Assembly (NCBI GenBank): GCA_027484425.1
Contig: JAIXSZ010000072.1
Coordinates: 33,906-97,905, forward strand
Origin: Sphingobacteriales bacterium
Lineage (GTDB): Bacteria > Bacteroidota > Bacteroidia > Chitinophagales > Chitinophagaceae
DNA length: 64,000 nucleotides
Reading direction: 5' to 3'
Positions 57,133 to 64,000 of this stretch are shown in pieces. Position 1 is the stretch's first letter. Each line of letters begins with the position of its first letter. The notes below the pieces were generated by a model. It was given only the letters and a program-made list of their open reading frames with translations, was not told where the DNA came from and searched no databases. The position numbers and the translations under genes are program-made.

Positions 57133-58049
57133 TGAACCTGTATTCAATAACCAACAACAAAGTAAAAAGTGTTTCTACCAAACCTTTCAAGTTGGAGAAA
57201 GAAATACAATCATTGGTTGAAAACAACCTTGAAGAACTATTCAATCTTCAACTGGTCAAATCGGAACTATCAGTAAAGAACTTTCGTGTAGATACTCTGG
57301 GATATGATAAGGACAACAAGTCCTTTGTGATTATAGAGTACAAAAGGGATAAAAACTTTTCAGTTATTGACCAAGGATATACCTATATGTCCTTAATGTT
57401 GAACAATAAATCAGATTTCATACTTGAATATAATGAGAGTTGTGGAGGAACACTTAAACGAGACGACATTGATTGGACACAATCAAAAGTCATTTTCATT
57501 TCACCACAATACACCGATTACCAGAAACATTCAATCAACTTCAAGGATGTCCCGTTTGAGTTGTGGGAGATAAAGAAGTATGAAAACAATGTCATTGGTT
57601 TGATACAACATAAAACGACCTCTGAGGAAAGTATATCCTCAATAAGTGATGATAAGTCAAATGTTGTCAATATAGTTTCGAGGGAGGTAAAGGTTTATAA
57701 TGAAGACGACCACATTAAGAATAAGAACCTTTCAGATAATATCAAGGAACTTTATTATTCTTTACGGGAAAGAATAACCAACATAGGTGATGTTCAAGTT
57801 ATTCCAAGGTTGAACTACATAGGGTTCAAGAGGAAGACAAACTTTGTTGATATAGGGTTTCAAAAGAATAACCTTTGGTTATGGATTAATCTCAAAAAAG
57901 GGGAAATAGACGACCCGAAAGGTATTTCAAGGGATGTAAGTGAAATCGGTTGTTATGGAAATGGTGACTATGAAGTTAAAGTCTATCCTGAAACTGATTT
58001 AGACTATGTGATGTTTTTAATAAACCAGTCATACAAGAAACAAGGATAA
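57132..58049 (+). CDS. PD-(D/E)XK nuclease-like protein with DUF5655 domain
   Basis: The 305-residue protein lies between hsdM and hsdS, with 1 bp TAATG overlaps on both sides. The N-terminal domain carries D54 in VDTLGYD and E69-Y-K71 in IIEYKR, the spacing expected of a PD-(D/E)XK nuclease fold of the DUF91/NucS-like kind. The C-terminal domain has DDPKGISRDVSEIGCYGNGDYEV (quoted in part: SEIGCYGNGDYEV) and LDYVMFLINQSY, characteristic of DUF5655. Such proteins occur near restriction systems, but their role is not established. It could be an accessory nuclease, a DNA-binding partner of the complex or a separate defence component. Confidence 0.8.
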   Translation: MNLYSITNNKVKSVSTKPFKLEKEIQSLVENNLEELFNLQLVKSELSVKNFRVDTLGYDKDNKSFVIIEYKRDKNFSVIDQGYTYMSLMLNNKSDFILEYNESCGGTLKRDDIDWTQSKVIFISPQYTDYQKHSINFKDVPFELWEIKKYENNVIGLIQHKTTSEESISSISDDKSNVVNIVSREVKVYNEDDHIKNKNLSDNIKELYYSLRERITNIGDVQVIPRLNYIGFKRKTNFVDIGFQKNNLWLWINLKKGEIDDPKGISRDVSEIGCYGNGDYEVKVYPETDLDYVMFLINQSYKKQG

Positions 58050-59398
58050 TGAAAATAAGATACTCAAAATATAAACCCTCTGGGGTTGAATGGATTGGTG
58101 ATATACCTGAACATTGGGTTAAAACCAAAATAAAACATGTAGTTCAAATATTTGGAAGGATTGGTTACAGAGGTTACACGATAGAAGATATTGTTAATGA
58201 AAGTGAAGGAGTAATCACGATTAGTCCAAGTAACATCCAAAAAGACTTGTTTGTTATTGATAATGGAGTAACATACATCTCCTATGAAAAGTATTATCAG
58301 TCTCCTGAAATAATGATTTTTCCAAATGATATAATACTCGTGAAAACTGGTTCTACAATAGGTAAAACATCAATCATTCCAGATGGAGTTCCTGAAATGA
58401 CTATTAATCCCCAGTTAGTCGTTCTGAAAAATATAAAAATCAATCCGAAACATTTATATTATCAAACTCTTTGTAACTACATAAAAGAAAGTTTTGAAGT
58501 AGAACAGACAGGTTCAACCACTCCAACTATATCACAAGAAAAGATAAACGAGTTTCCTATTTTAAATCCACCCCTCCAAGAACAAGAACAAATCGTCAAA
58601 TACTTAGACGAGAAGACGGGTGAGATAGACAACCTAATCTCCATAACCGAGAATAAGATTGAACTATTAAAAGAGAACCGAACCTCCACAATAAACCGAG
58701 TAATAACCAAAGGTCTTGACCCTAATGTAGAACTAAAAGATAGTGGGATTGAATGGATTGGTGAAATACCGAAAGGTTGGACTAAATCATCTATAAAATA
58801 CATAAACAAAAAAGTTGGTAGTGGTGTGACACCGAGAGGGGGAAGTGAGGTTTATGTGGATGATGGGGTCATTTTTATAAGAAGTCAGAATGTTCATTTT
58901 GATGGGTTAAGATTGGATGATGTGGTAAAAATAGAACCTGATACCCATGAAAAGATGAGTGGGACAAAGGTTCTATTCAATGACGTTTTACTAAACATAA
59001 CTGGGGGATCTATTGGTAGATGTTGTATTGTTGAGATAAGTGAAGAAATGAACGTGAATCAACACGTTTGTATCATTAGACCTAATAACAATATAAAACC
59101 TCATTTCCTAAACTTATTCCTTCAATCTTCTATCGGTCAAACTCAGGTTGATTTGTTTATAACAGGAGGAAATAGAGAAGGATTGAACATAGAAAACATC
59201 AAGAACTTCTTTGTTCCATTACCACCAGTCCCAGAACAGGAAGAGATAGTAAAATACCTTGACCAGATAACCCAAGATATAGACACCCTTATATCAATAG
59301 AACAACAACGAATAGAGACCTTAAAAGAATACAGACAATCACTTATCTCAGAGGTTGTCACTGGTAAGGTGAGAGTTTTTGAAAACGATAATTTGTAA
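58049..59398 (+). CDS. hsdS: Type I restriction-modification specificity subunit
   Basis: HsdS recognises the bipartite DNA target. Two target-recognition domains are visible, each opened by the same SG(V/I)EWIG(D/E)IP motif (about residues 12 and 232) and closed by P(L/V)xEQEx IVKYLD followed by a coiled coil with DxLIS. The central and C-terminal repeats pack against two HsdM subunits. The 449-residue length is complete. It starts at a TAATG overlap with the nuclease-like gene. Each TRD sequence will be strain-specific, so the DNA target cannot be read from it. Confidence 0.95.
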   Translation: MKIRYSKYKPSGVEWIGDIPEHWVKTKIKHVVQIFGRIGYRGYTIEDIVNESEGVITISPSNIQKDLFVIDNGVTYISYEKYYQSPEIMIFPNDIILVKTGSTIGKTSIIPDGVPEMTINPQLVVLKNIKINPKHLYYQTLCNYIKESFEVEQTGSTTPTISQEKINEFPILNPPLQEQEQIVKYLDEKTGEIDNLISITENKIELLKENRTSTINRVITKGLDPNVELKDSGIEWIGEIPKGWTKSSIKYINKKVGSGVTPRGGSEVYVDDGVIFIRSQNVHFDGLRLDDVVKIEPDTHEKMSGTKVLFNDVLLNITGGSIGRCCIVEISEEMNVNQHVCIIRPNNNIKPHFLNLFLQSSIGQTQVDLFITGGNREGLNIENIKNFFVPLPPVPEQEEIVKYLDQITQDIDTLISIEQQRIETLKEYRQSLISEVVTGKVRVFENDNL

Positions 59399-59401
59399 TA
59401 T

Positions 59402-60013
59402 ATGGCAACTCATTTTTTTAGCCGTCAATTTGCTACCAGAGCGCAGCTAGTAAATTTCATGAACGGCAACGATATTTCTAAAGAAGACATCATAAACCTA
59501 AAAGATGTTACAGCACCCGACAGATACGGCAGAAGCCGGGTGGTAGCAAGTTTAGATTTTTATCATTCGGTTAATTTTTTCTATGACTTTTTTTCAAAAC
59601 TACCCGAGCTTCGTCGTGAGGAGATAAAAGATAATGCTGTTCTTGAAGAAACTAGTGTTTTTGAAGAAAAGAAAAATGAAATTGAAAGGGATTATAATAA
59701 GCGTATCGAACGAAATAAAACACCACCACCAAAATCTTTTGACTATGGTGGTTTATCCATTTCAAACACGCTCTCCTACCTATTTTATGAAGACCCACAA
59801 GAGCTTGAATTTAAAAAAAACTATGCTATTGCAAATGCCCGTGTTAAGCATATAAATTTTAACACAGAAGATTTCTTGGTTTTTGTTAATTCAGCAGATG
59901 AACCAACAGATATGAACGAATACCACAATAAAATTATTTCGCTTAATGACGGATTAAAATTGTACTATATATCCACTGCAGCATACCTGTCACAGAAAGA
60001 AAACAAAAAGTGA
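59402..60013 (+). CDS. Unknown protein embedded in the hsd operon
   Basis: The 203-residue protein lies 3 bp after hsdS and overlaps hsdR by 1 bp (TGATG), so it is translated as part of the operon. I do not recognise a family. There is no signal peptide or membrane helix. It has a charged, probably coiled segment (about 80-106, EEKKNEIERDYNKRIE), a PPP turn, and a C-terminal alpha/beta part ending in Lys-rich residues. Arg codons are mixed CGT/CGA/AGA rather than the AGG seen in hsdM and hsdR, suggesting it joined the operon separately. A role tied to the restriction system is inferred only from position. Confidence 0.7.
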   Translation: MATHFFSRQFATRAQLVNFMNGNDISKEDIINLKDVTAPDRYGRSRVVASLDFYHSVNFFYDFFSKLPELRREEIKDNAVLEETSVFEEKKNEIERDYNKRIERNKTPPPKSFDYGGLSISNTLSYLFYEDPQELEFKKNYAIANARVKHINFNTEDFLVFVNSADEPTDMNEYHNKIISLNDGLKLYYISTAAYLSQKENKK

Positions 60014-62979
60014 TGAACTACACCGAAAAACACCTTGAGGAACATATTGAAAAGAACCTGCAAAACGTAGGTTTTCAATCCTTACCCCATACCGAGTATC
60101 ACAAGGTAAATTGTGTCATTCCCTTTGACCTCATAGAGTTCATAAAGACCACTCAAAGAAGGGAATATGACAAACTGGTAGAACAATATGGGTCGGACAC
60201 CGACAGCAAACTAATTACCCGCATCAGTAGTGAGGTGGCTGGTCGTGGAGTAATAGATGTTGTTCGAAACGGCATTAAAGACCGAGGAAGTAAGTTTCAG
60301 CTCGTTTATTTTGAACCTAAAAGTGGATTGAACCCAGAACACAAAGAACTCTACCAAAACAACCGATTTACCCTCATCCGTCAGGTTCATTATTCATCCA
60401 ATAATAACAACTCCCTTGATATGGTACTGTTCATCAACGGACTACCCATTATCACCATGGAGTTGAAGAACCAACTTACAGGACAGGATGTAAAGAATAG
60501 TGAAAAACAATACCAGTATGACCGAGACCCCAACGAGCCATTATTCCAGTTCAAAAGGGTATTAGTTCATTTTTGTTGCGATACAGACCGAGTATCTATG
60601 ACCACCCGTCTCAGTGGTTCTAAAACAAAGTTCCTCCCATTCAATAAGGGCATTGTCAATCCCATAAACCCTAACGGATTGAAGACCTCTTACCTCTGGG
60701 AAGAGATACTGACGCCGGAAAGTTTGTTGGACATCCTTGAAAACTTTGTTCATATCTCAGTAGAGAATGACAAGGTATTTGACACCAAACTGGGCAAGGT
60801 GGTTGATAAGAAAAAAGAACTATTAATCTTCCCCAGGTTTCACCAGTTAGATTGTATCAGAAACCTAAGAAAAACCATAAGGAAAGAAGGAGTAGGACAT
60901 AACTACCTCATCCAGCACACCACAGGGTCAGGCAAGAGTTATTCAATCGGTTGGTTGTCTCACCTTCTTACCTCCCTCTACCGTACCAATGACGACACCT
61001 CCCGAATGTTTGACACAATCATAGTCATAACAGACAGGAAGGTATTAGACAAACAACTACAAAACACCATCAGTCAAATTGGGGTTTCTTTCGGGGTTCA
61101 GGGTGTAGTAAATCCCATAGACCTCAACTCTACCCAGTTGAGGGAATATTTGGAGAAGGGTAAGTCTATTATCATTACCACTATCCAAAAGTTCCCAAAG
61201 ATTTCGGAAGACATATCAAAACTTACCAGTAAGACCTTTGGTATAGTAGTAGATGAGGTTCACTCTTCTCAATCGGGGGAGAGTTCAAAACACTTAAAGA
61301 AATCATTGACCAAGGGAGTAGAGGAAGACTTTGAAGAGGACGAAGAAATGACCGACCTTGACGACTACATAAGGGAGGAAATAAGGAGCAGGGGACGACA
61401 GAAACACATCTCCTTCTTTGGTTTCTCTGGCACACCCAAGAATAAGACCCTTGAACTATTTGGAAGGAAGGACGACAAAGGAGACTTTGTTCCCTTTCAT
61501 TCTTACACCATGAAACAGAGTATAAACGAGGGTTTTACTCTAGATGTGTTGGACAACTACACCACCTACCAACAATGGTTCAAACTGAATAAAAAGATTG
61601 AAGAGGATAAAGAACTGCCGAGGATGAAGGTAATGAGGCGACTGATAAACTTTGTGGATGACCGAGACTATACAATAACCCGAAAGGTGAAGATAATCCT
61701 CGACCAGTTTGTAAACGCTACCTCAAAGAAACTGGAAGGACGAGGACGGGGCATGGTTGTGGTGAGGTCAAGACTTCATTGTGTGAAATACAAAATGGAG
61801 TTTGACAAGCAAATAAAAGACCTTGGTTTGTCATATGGTTGTTTGGTTGCGTTTAGTGGGTCGGTATTTGACACTGACACTCAAAAGGAATATACCGAAA
61901 CCACAATGAACAATCTACCACAAGGAGTATCTATACCCGATGGGTTCAAAGACCCCAAATACAGGATACTAATTGTTTCCAACAAGTTCCAGACTGGTTA
62001 TGACGAACCACTACTACACTCCATGTTTGTAGACAAGACCCTGAGAGGCCTTCAATGTGTTCAGACCCTCAGTAGGTTAAACAGAACCACCACAGGGAAG
62101 ACAGACACCTTTGTATTAGATTTCGTCAATACCACAGATGACATTTTAGAGAGTTTTCAACCCTACTACCAAAAAACAATACTAACCGGTGAAACTGACC
62201 CAAACCGTTTATACACCTTAGAGACCGACATAAAGAAGTATAACCTATTTGCAAAATACGACATTGACGAGTTTTGTGAGATATTCTACGATAGGAATAA
62301 AACGAAAGAAGAATACCATACAGTTATTGACAGAGTGGTTCAGAACTGGGCAAAAATTTATATTGAGGAAGACAGGGAAAACTTCCGTTCATTGATTCAA
62401 TCATATGTTCGTTTATATGGCTATATCTCACAAATAGTATCCTTTGAAGATATAGAACTAGAGAAACTATATGTATTTGTCAAGACTCTGAACAAAAAGC
62501 TCCCTAAGCGTGAGAAAGATAATATAGACGACATTACCGCTCTGGTAGATTTGGATAGTTTCAGAATGGAAGAAACCTTCAAAGGAAGGTTATTCCTAAA
62601 CGAAACAGATGGAGAGTTTCTACCTTTAAGCATGGGCAGTAGTAAAACCTTTGTAGAGGACGAGAAAGACACCCTGTCAGAAATAGTTAAGAAGATTAAT
62701 GAAATATACGGAGACCAAATCAAGGAGGAAGACAAGATTGATGTAGAGAACATGAGGAAGAGATTAATGACTAATGAGGAGTTGAATAAAGTAATGAACG
62801 GCGACAACTCTGAAACTAACAAGAAACACAAGGTTAACGAGTTATATCAATCAATCCTTCTCAGTTATGTAAATGACAAATTGGGATTCTATAACATGAT
62901 GGATGACCCTAAGATTAAGAACTTGATGGTAGATATGTTTTATGATGATTTAACAAAACAAAACCACCTTAGACTATAA
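60013..62979 (+). CDS. hsdR: Type I restriction endonuclease subunit
   Basis: HsdR translocates DNA with ATP and cleaves it. I chose the ATG at 60013 (TGATG overlap with the preceding gene) over a GTG one codon earlier, giving 988 residues. The N-terminal nuclease has S-LDMVLFINGLPIITMELK, with the Asp and Glu-x-Lys of the PD-(D/E)XK site. The helicase part has Walker A TTGSGKS near 306, the DEVH box in VVDEVHSSQ, motif III FGFSGTPKN and the late LSRLNRTT arginine-finger region. The C-terminus is helical. All parts look intact, so a working system is likely. Confidence 0.95.
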   Translation: MNYTEKHLEEHIEKNLQNVGFQSLPHTEYHKVNCVIPFDLIEFIKTTQRREYDKLVEQYGSDTDSKLITRISSEVAGRGVIDVVRNGIKDRGSKFQLVYFEPKSGLNPEHKELYQNNRFTLIRQVHYSSNNNNSLDMVLFINGLPIITMELKNQLTGQDVKNSEKQYQYDRDPNEPLFQFKRVLVHFCCDTDRVSMTTRLSGSKTKFLPFNKGIVNPINPNGLKTSYLWEEILTPESLLDILENFVHISVENDKVFDTKLGKVVDKKKELLIFPRFHQLDCIRNLRKTIRKEGVGHNYLIQHTTGSGKSYSIGWLSHLLTSLYRTNDDTSRMFDTIIVITDRKVLDKQLQNTISQIGVSFGVQGVVNPIDLNSTQLREYLEKGKSIIITTIQKFPKISEDISKLTSKTFGIVVDEVHSSQSGESSKHLKKSLTKGVEEDFEEDEEMTDLDDYIREEIRSRGRQKHISFFGFSGTPKNKTLELFGRKDDKGDFVPFHSYTMKQSINEGFTLDVLDNYTTYQQWFKLNKKIEEDKELPRMKVMRRLINFVDDRDYTITRKVKIILDQFVNATSKKLEGRGRGMVVVRSRLHCVKYKMEFDKQIKDLGLSYGCLVAFSGSVFDTDTQKEYTETTMNNLPQGVSIPDGFKDPKYRILIVSNKFQTGYDEPLLHSMFVDKTLRGLQCVQTLSRLNRTTTGKTDTFVLDFVNTTDDILESFQPYYQKTILTGETDPNRLYTLETDIKKYNLFAKYDIDEFCEIFYDRNKTKEEYHTVIDRVVQNWAKIYIEEDRENFRSLIQSYVRLYGYISQIVSFEDIELEKLYVFVKTLNKKLPKREKDNIDDITALVDLDSFRMEETFKGRLFLNETDGEFLPLSMGSSKTFVEDEKDTLSEIVKKINEIYGDQIKEEDKIDVENMRKRLMTNEELNKVMNGDNSETNKKHKVNELYQSILLSYVNDKLGFYNMMDDPKIKNLMVDMFYDDLTKQNHLRL

Positions 62980-62982
62980 AAT

Positions 62983-63407
62983 ATGGAAATCAAAAGCACT
63001 AAAAACGACAAAGGTGAATTTAAATATACACGTCAGAAAAACTTCAAGAGTTTCATTGTGAAAGATGTGAAAGTGATAAGAAGTCAAAGATAGTAGTCAA
63101 ATGGACTGACCTACAGGATTTATCAAAAACAATTTGTAATAGTTGTTATGGGTTTCTGTTGATCAAAAATATTGTAAAAACTGAGGATACATCCAAAGTA
63201 GATAAATTCGCTGAAGAAGTTAGGTTAAGACGTGAAAGAAAAAAAGCTTTGCGAAATCAGTTTAAGGAGATTAATGTAGTTGAAAAGAAATTTAAAAAAG
63301 ACAAATTAAAATCAGGAAATAAAAAAAATAGAAAATCAATTAATCCACTGAATCCAAACGGTTATAGATATGGTTTCACAAAAATCATTTCTACACCTAT
63401 GAAATAA
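62983..63407 (+). pseudogene. Zinc-ribbon protein gene with an apparent frameshift
   Basis: An ATG 3 bp after the hsdR stop opens a frame of 36 codons (MEIKSTKNDKGEF...). Its natural continuation lies in another frame from about 63045. That frame encodes FHCERC, then CNSCYGFLL, and runs to the stop at 63405-63407 with a Lys/Arg-rich end. The two CxxC pairs, 22 residues apart, form a zinc-ribbon pattern. Joined, the product would be about 141 residues. The shift lies around the A-run at 63037-63041 and needs one base added or a -1 slip. It is either a sequencing or assembly indel, a decayed gene, or recoding. The downstream frame alone would start at an isolated TTG at 63159 and lose the zinc site. 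Confidence 0.65.
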
Positions 63408-63421
63408 TTTCTCCGTCCTCA

Positions 63422-63455
63422 TTGAGTCTCCCCGCTTTTTCTGCGGGGGACTCAA
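63422..63455 (+). terminator. Terminator-like hairpin after the hsd operon
   Basis: TTGAGTCTCCCCGC pairs with GCGGGGGACTCAA with one bulge and a short T-rich loop, about 15 bases after the last stop codon. It probably ends the operon transcript. Confidence 0.65.
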
Positions 63456-63853
63456 CGACATCAGGGCTAAGAAGCTTAATTTTCTTTATCAACCCCACTC
63501 CTCACTTGCAATAAATCCACATCCCAAATTGTGGATATCTTAATCCCTAACACACCTATTTTGGCATAAGTTGGCGCACTTTTTGCGGCATCAGTAGAGC
63601 GTAGTCTATTTTTCCATTACCCTAAAAACTCCACTATCATTATGACACTAGCTCAGTTTCAAACCACCAGCACACCCCTCATTCACAACTCCCTACACCC
63701 ACCCAGAATGTACCCCACCCCACCACAAAAACTACCGGAAACACTATCTTACCGGAAAAGTGAATAGTATTGATAATCAACGACTTAAGTGCAAAAACAC
63801 ATGAAAACACCGGAAACAAACCGGCAAAACCAGAAATAAACAATAAACCAAAT
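63456..63853. other. Intergenic region with ACCGG-rich sequence
   Basis: No gene is supported. The motif ACCGG recurs from about 63734 to the window end, and one copy of the 38 bp direct repeat lies at 63750-63787. No RNA gene is recognised. Confidence 0.5.
63750..63787. repeat. 38 bp direct repeat, copy 1
   Basis: TACCGGAAAAGTGAATAGTA then TTGATAATCAACGACTTA; it differs from copy 2 (63955-63992) at one base. The copies start 205 bp apart. Confidence 0.85.
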
Positions 63854-64000
63854 ATGACCACAGCGCACCAACATATCAACCCAATTAATGTGAATCAAAA
63901 GAATCAGATAAATCAGTGGTTCAGACAAACAAATCAAACCGGCAATCGCATGCATACCGGAAAAGTGAATAGTATTGATAATCAACAACTTACATCAAAA
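63854..64000 (+). CDS. Possible 5' end of an Asn/Gln-rich ORF (3' partial)
   Basis: An ATG at 63854 opens a frame that stays open for 49 codons to the window end. The product (MTTAHQHINPINVNQ...) is rich in Asn and Gln, and includes the in-frame translation of the second 38 bp repeat (TGKVNSIDNQQL). No family is recognised and the frame is short, so it may be chance. Confidence 0.25.
   Translation, partial: MTTAHQHINPINVNQKNQINQWFRQTNQTGNRMHTGKVNSIDNQQLTSK
63955..63992. repeat. 38 bp direct repeat, copy 2
   Basis: It matches 63750-63787 at 37 of 38 positions. More copies may lie beyond the window. Confidence 0.85.

Noticed and set aside
63036..63042. Programmed -1 frameshifting in the zinc-ribbon gene.
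   Set aside because: The site reads G AAA AAC, not the X XXY YYZ heptamer (A AAA AAC would be needed), and no downstream stem or pseudoknot was recognised; an indel is simpler.
63750..63992. CRISPR array at the window end.
   Set aside because: Only two repeats are present, with a 167 bp spacer, far longer than CRISPR spacers, and no cas genes are seen.
1..64000. tRNA, rRNA or riboswitch genes.
   Set aside because: Reading the intergenic regions gave no cloverleaf-like or known aptamer pattern. A covariance-model scan was not possible here, so weak cases could be missed.

Overview
The window looks like a chromosomal segment of a Bacteroidota bacterium, most likely of the Chitinophagales/Sphingobacteriales side. 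The reasons are: three secreted proteins ending in type IX secretion (T9SS type A) sorting domains; promoter boxes of the Bacteroidota form TAnnTTTG, several placed almost on the start codon; no obvious Shine-Dalgarno sequences; an AT-rich background; and the run birA / rsfS / ftsH / LUD-protein. Family assignments come from reading the translated sequences; no search was run.

Layout. 1-4.6 kb: the 3' part of a GT2-GT39-TPR fusion glycosyltransferase, a small membrane protein and a COG2509-type flavoprotein. 4.8-8.5 kb: an ABC-F ATPase facing cinA and a 4HBT thioesterase across a perfect bidirectional hairpin. 8.7-12.6 kb: a secreted PNGase F-like protein and a polytopic GT-C-like membrane protein. 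12.6-20.4 kb: housekeeping genes birA, rsfS, ftsH, a LUD protein, yebC, rsmG, a GT2 glycosyltransferase and arginase. 20.9-32.5 kb: a giant 3854-residue secreted protein with a duplicated MopE-motif plus seven-repeat propeller module, two SUEL-type lectin domains and 32 Big_2-like domains. 32.6-36.4 kb: hflX, then an EamA transporter-ilvE-GNAT operon. 36.7-43.0 kb: a small Cys-bearing secreted protein followed by a complete tripartite RND efflux operon. 43.1-47 kb: queG, two small ORFs of unknown function and a serine beta-lactamase-like hydrolase. 47.2-53.2 kb: a second large T9SS protein (TIG, seven FG-GAP repeats, 19 Big_2-like domains). 53.4-54.6 kb: rocD, which together with arginase would take arginine to glutamate semialdehyde. 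54.8-55.3 kb: a REP-like element and four tandem copies of a 97-98 bp hairpin repeat. 55.4-63.4 kb: a type I restriction-modification operon with three extra genes: a PD-(D/E)XK/DUF5655 protein between hsdM and hsdS, an unrecognised 203-residue protein between hsdS and hsdR, and an apparently frameshifted zinc-ribbon gene after hsdR. The last 0.6 kb is mostly non-coding, with a 38 bp direct repeat and the possible start of another ORF.

The most unusual content is the giant protein at 20.9-32.5 kb (lectin domains nested inside Ig-like domains, and large internal duplications) and the augmented hsd operon with its flanking repeats. Both are accessory functions, one for surface adhesion or glycan contact and one for DNA defence, set into an otherwise ordinary core genome.
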